Shown here piece after piece: positions 14,597-17,127 of a DNA stretch of 17,127 nucleotides (the first letter of the stretch is position 1; every line of letters starts with the position of its first letter). Below the pieces are notes generated by a model, which saw only the letters and a program-made list of their open reading frames with translations, was not told the origin of the DNA and did no database searches. The stretch is from positions 1-17,127 of the forward strand of contig JAAYTC010000408.1 of the NCBI GenBank assembly GCA_012518155.1, read 5' to 3'. The stretch is from Bacteroidales bacterium (GTDB taxonomy: Bacteria; Bacteroidota; Bacteroidia; Bacteroidales; Dysgonomonadaceae). The position numbers and the translations under genes are program-made.

Positions 14597-14620
14597 TATA
14601 CTATGAAAATTCATAGTATA
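14597..14620. promoter_or_regulatory. 24-base perfect palindrome, possible operator
   Basis: TATACTATGAA (14597-14607) and TTCATAGTATA (14610-14620) are exact reverse complements separated by AA. The palindrome is AT-rich, has no T-tract beyond it, and sits about 30 bases ahead of the minus-strand small ORFs, where a repressor site would be placed. The HTH-like DUF5053 protein is a natural candidate to bind it, which is inference. The following 160 bases (14621-14781) hold nothing else I can support. Confidence 0.5.
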
Positions 14621-14781
14621 CAAATTCACAGCAAATTACTTTTTATTAAATACTAAAATAAACTGCGATATCTCATCGAATCCTTCTTCCAATGGCAGAT
14701 TTAGAGCCGTATAAACTGTTAACGCACGAATTATACAAATTTCTGTAAAAATAATCCTAACATTTGCGCGGGCACATGCTC

Positions 14782-14789
14782 TATATTTG
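14782..14789 (+). promoter_or_regulatory. Bacteroidota -7 promoter box (TATATTTG) for the hydrolase/EAD operon
   Basis: TATATTTG matches TAnnTTTG and lies 66 bases before the ATG of the alpha/beta hydrolase. A TTTG at 14763-14766 might serve as a -33 element, but the spacing (15 bases) is shorter than usual. Confidence 0.6.
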
Positions 14790-14855
14790 TATTTATTAAA
14801 AGAAGTTGTACACGCGAAATAATCATGTGCAAGTAAAACAATAAATCGAGAGGGT

Positions 14856-15671
14856 ATGAGAAAAAAATGGATCATTCACTTAATCCTTCTGATCGCGATT
14901 GCCCAAGCTAAAGCACAAGAGCCCGCTTCCGATCACGGGAGGTTCATTGAAATTAACGGAGCAACACTCTATTACGAAGAGTATGGCGAGGGAAAACCCC
15001 TATTATTGCTTCACGGTTTTGGGAGAACGGCAACCGATTGGCACCCCTTTATAAACGACTTTGCTACACACTTTCGGGTTATAGCATGGGATATGAGAGG
15101 ATACGGACGATCAAGGAACCCCGATACTGGTATCGTATTCAGGCATTCCACGGCAGCGGAAGATTTACTGGAACTCATGGATGTGTTGAAGCTGGATCAA
15201 GTAAGCTCGATCGGGCTTAGCAGTGGCGGCATCATTATTCTCCAGGCTGCCGTGATGCAACCCGATCGATTCGAAACAATTATTCCCGTGAGTGCACAAA
15301 CATATTTTAGCGTGGAAACACGAGAGTTTATAGAGAATAACTCCAAACCCGAAACCTATTACGAATATAGCGACGGGGAAATTTTACATGGTGAGGAGAA
15401 TGGGATGCAGCTGGCACGACAGTTTTATAACTTCAGCAAGCTGAAAGGCGATCCGGCAATCACACCAGACCAGCTCGTGGAAATAAAAGCTCGCGCACTA
15501 ATAGTTCATGGCAACAACGATTTTGTACCTGTATCACAAGCATGGGAAATGTTCCAGAATATTCCCAACGCGAGTCTTTTTATCGTGCCGGATGGATGGC
15601 ATATGCCTCATTTAGGGGAATATAATAGTGACGATTTCAAGAGAAGGACGTTAGAATTTTTAACGAAATAA
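14856..15671 (+). CDS. Exported alpha/beta-hydrolase
   Basis: This is a 271-residue alpha/beta-hydrolase-fold enzyme with an N-terminal signal peptide (MRKKWIIHLILLIAIAQAKA, probable cleavage near residue 20), so it acts in the periplasm or outside the cell. The oxyanion motif HGFG is at 53-56, the nucleophile elbow GLSSG gives Ser122, the acid is likely Asp222 (HGNNDFVP), and the catalytic His is His249 (PDGWHMPH). The triad is complete; the substrate (ester, lactone, haloalkane or other) cannot be told. The next gene starts 15 bases after the stop, so the two are probably cotranscribed from the promoter at 14782. Whether it works with the downstream EAD-type proteins or only shares the transcript is unclear. 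Confidence 0.9.
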   Translation: MRKKWIIHLILLIAIAQAKAQEPASDHGRFIEINGATLYYEEYGEGKPLLLLHGFGRTATDWHPFINDFATHFRVIAWDMRGYGRSRNPDTGIVFRHSTAAEDLLELMDVLKLDQVSSIGLSSGGIIILQAAVMQPDRFETIIPVSAQTYFSVETREFIENNSKPETYYEYSDGEILHGEENGMQLARQFYNFSKLKGDPAITPDQLVEIKARALIVHGNNDFVPVSQAWEMFQNIPNASLFIVPDGWHMPHLGEYNSDDFKRRTLEFLTK

Positions 15672-15686
15672 CTTTACGATAACACG

Positions 15687-16853
15687 ATGAGTTTACAAAA
15701 TGCCATAACCGCGGCAAAAGCGATTGAGTCGTTAGAGAACTATGCAGTGAGCGACGTGATTGATGACACGCTAACAGGCACGGAAAAGAGTGATTCGAAT
15801 CGGTTTCACGTACACTCCGATCAAGAATTCTGGACACGAGTGCTGAACGGATCGGGCAACTGGGGTGCACGATTCGCGATGAATAACGTGGTTTTATCGG
15901 AACATATCGCCCGCGTACCGGGATTGTACTTTCATACCGATCCCGCCGATCATCAATCCATCGACCATAGCCTGATCGAATACGTGAGTGGTAAATGGAT
16001 ACACTACACGCCGCAAGGTAAATCGCAAAAAGTATTGAGCGGGGCGGGCACCCTGAAATTGCCTCCCACAACGAACGGCTGGCGAGTGGCAAGCGTGAGC
16101 TTTATAAGCAATGCATCGTTAGGGATACCAGTTTTAATCAGCGAGGAGGCCTGGAATTGGCACAAGTGCAAAGAGGGAAAGATGATTTCACGACTGGAGG
16201 CCAACTGGGTGGAAATGGATACCAGCTGGGCAGCAAGGTTCCCATCGATAAGAGGTATTCCAAAGGGGTATTTGAAAGTGGACTCCCCCACTCGATTAAA
16301 AGTGGAAGAGGGAATATACCCTACCCTATATCATCCGTTCTCGATAATGGAGTACGAGGACACGGGGGGATTATTCTACGATTTCGTGTACGTGACGGTG
16401 GACTCTACGGACCCGAACTCGCGCGACGACATACGAGCGTTCCTCGGGGAATACCTGTATAATAATGGTAGATACGGGCATTACCTGATCGACCCGTTTA
16501 TAAACGACCCGCTGTTGAATAGCGGGGACGCGTTGTACACCTCACCCGAGGAACTCAGACGAATCAACGCGGCTTCCGAATCGCACCTTTTCTTGTTGAA
16601 GGAACGAATTAAAAGGAGAGTATTTAATGATTTTACCCTCGAGAGGATAAAAGAATTCATAGATAATCACTTGGATGTAGAGGATCTGAAGGTTTGTTCC
16701 AGCGAAATAATTATTAACCCCAACATCTGGTTTCAAGGGAGGAGGCTAGTGGACGAATCGGCTAATTTCCTGCAAGAATGCATGGAAAGAGATAAAGTGG
16801 ACGAACTGGTGGATAACTTGATTAAGTATGGCTTAAACCGACACCGATTATGA
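15687..16853 (+). CDS. Unknown 388-residue protein with C-terminal effector-associated/death-like domain
   Basis: This cytoplasmic protein has no signal peptide or membrane segment. Residues 1-290 form a domain I do not recognise, rich in Trp and aromatics (FWTRVLNGSGNWGARF, SGKWIHY, EEAWNWHKCKEG, MDTSWAARFPSIRGIPKGYL, FYDFVYVTVDSTDP, LIDPFINDPLLNSG). Residues about 303-388 look like a helical effector-associated domain: DFTLERIKEFIDNHLDVEDL, a loop, then a final helix pair ending ECMERDKVDELVDNLIKYGL, similar to the pattern FxLeeLk..c.dL.vdye.l ... LvxyleRrgrlxELv. The following gene begins with EAD1, and the two overlap by ATGA, so they are translationally coupled. In EAD-based conflict systems such domains pair a sensor or adaptor with an effector. 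The subfamily is unassigned and the match was made by eye. Confidence 0.65.
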   Translation: MSLQNAITAAKAIESLENYAVSDVIDDTLTGTEKSDSNRFHVHSDQEFWTRVLNGSGNWGARFAMNNVVLSEHIARVPGLYFHTDPADHQSIDHSLIEYVSGKWIHYTPQGKSQKVLSGAGTLKLPPTTNGWRVASVSFISNASLGIPVLISEEAWNWHKCKEGKMISRLEANWVEMDTSWAARFPSIRGIPKGYLKVDSPTRLKVEEGIYPTLYHPFSIMEYEDTGGLFYDFVYVTVDSTDPNSRDDIRAFLGEYLYNNGRYGHYLIDPFINDPLLNSGDALYTSPEELRRINAASESHLFLLKERIKRRVFNDFTLERIKEFIDNHLDVEDLKVCSSEIIINPNIWFQGRRLVDESANFLQECMERDKVDELVDNLIKYGLNRHRL

Positions 16854-17127
16854 CTGCATGGAATAGTAAACTCACGGAGTTAAAAAAGATACTGGTGGAG
16901 CTCTATTCGGACAAGGAGGATGGAGTGGTGATGGTGGACATGGCGGGCATCCCCAAAGGATTCGTGGCCTTCAATAACAAGTCGAATATCAACTGGCACA
17001 ACATTTTGCTCGAGGCCAATAAGCGTGATAGGGTTAAAAATATCGTCCAAATAGCGGCGGATGATTTTCCTGAAATAACCGAGCTGAAATCTCTTTTTAA
17101 AGAGGTAGAGGAGAAGGACTCGCTCAG
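16850..17127 (+). CDS. EAD1 (effector-associated domain 1) protein, 3' truncated by window end
   Basis: The ORF starts at ATG 16850, overlapping the previous stop in ATGA, and stays open for 92 codons to the window edge. The whole visible part fits the EAD1 pattern: N-terminal helix with Trp4 and LKKILVELYSDKED, a central MAGIPKGFVAFNNKSNINWH with the characteristic aromatic-N-x-x-W-H, NILLEANKRDRVKNIVQIAA, then DFPEITELKSLFKEV. EAD1 is a helical, death-fold-like protein-protein interaction module described in bacterial NTP-dependent conflict systems. It normally sits at the N-terminus of an effector or adaptor (caspase- or trypsin-like peptidase, TIR, STAND NTPase and others). The domain fused behind it is not in the window, so the activity cannot be named. 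Confidence 0.8.
   Translation, partial: MTAWNSKLTELKKILVELYSDKEDGVVMVDMAGIPKGFVAFNNKSNINWHNILLEANKRDRVKNIVQIAADDFPEITELKSLFKEVEEKDSL

Noticed and set aside
14636..14875. 79-residue minus-strand ORF ahead of the alpha/beta hydrolase
   Set aside because: It overlaps the hydrolase promoter and start, is rich in Cys, Tyr and Ile without a fold pattern, and has no homologue I recognise. The last 24 residues look slightly protein-like, but not enough to call a remnant.
15637..16092. 151-residue minus-strand ORF opposite the 388-residue gene
   Set aside because: It is a shadow of the coding strand, with Ser/Arg-rich translation and no motif. The plus-strand gene is supported by coupling to its neighbours.

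Overview
The window looks like chromosomal DNA of a member of the Bacteroidota, most likely order Bacteroidales. The evidence is promoter boxes of the Bacteroidota type (TAnnTTTG, four clear plus-strand or purB copies and two more inside CRISPR repeats), a btuB-btuG vitamin B12 uptake pair under a cobalamin riboswitch, a lipoprotein with an acidic C-S-D-D-D surface-export signal, and a purB / pseudouridine synthase / asnS / lepA cluster. The genus cannot be fixed from sequence alone.

Layout. (1) 1-3730: a plus-strand B12 uptake unit, with promoter, cobalamin riboswitch, TonB-dependent receptor BtuB, then a BtuG-like surface beta-propeller lipoprotein, closed by a bidirectional terminator. (2) 3825-10481: a minus-strand housekeeping block in the order purB, RluB-type pseudouridine synthase, asnS, lepA (EF4) and a small exported protein. 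(3) 10593-10924: divergent promoters, a leader holding a decayed tRNA-Val-like anticodon arm, an intact tRNA-Val(UAC) and its terminator. (4) 10929-13700: a GH106-type alpha-L-rhamnosidase lipoprotein on the minus strand.

(5) 13700-14620: an accessory scar. It holds two complete and one truncated 46-nt type II-C-like CRISPR repeats with two 30-nt spacers and no cas genes. Next to the truncated repeat is a frameshifted remnant of a second GH106 3' end, followed by a DUF5053 gene, a probable 54-residue acidic ORF and a 24-nt palindrome. (6) 14782-17127: a plus-strand operon-like set with its own promoter: an exported alpha/beta hydrolase, a 388-residue protein of unknown N-terminal fold whose C-terminus resembles a death-like effector-associated domain, and, overlapping it by ATGA, an ORF that starts with an effector-associated domain 1 (EAD1) and runs off the window.

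The most novel part is the right end. The two coupled EAD-type proteins suggest an adaptor-effector conflict (defence) system whose effector lies beyond position 17127. The CRISPR remnant with a Bacteroidota promoter inside each repeat, fused to a dead GH106 gene end, records past rearrangement of the same accessory zone.
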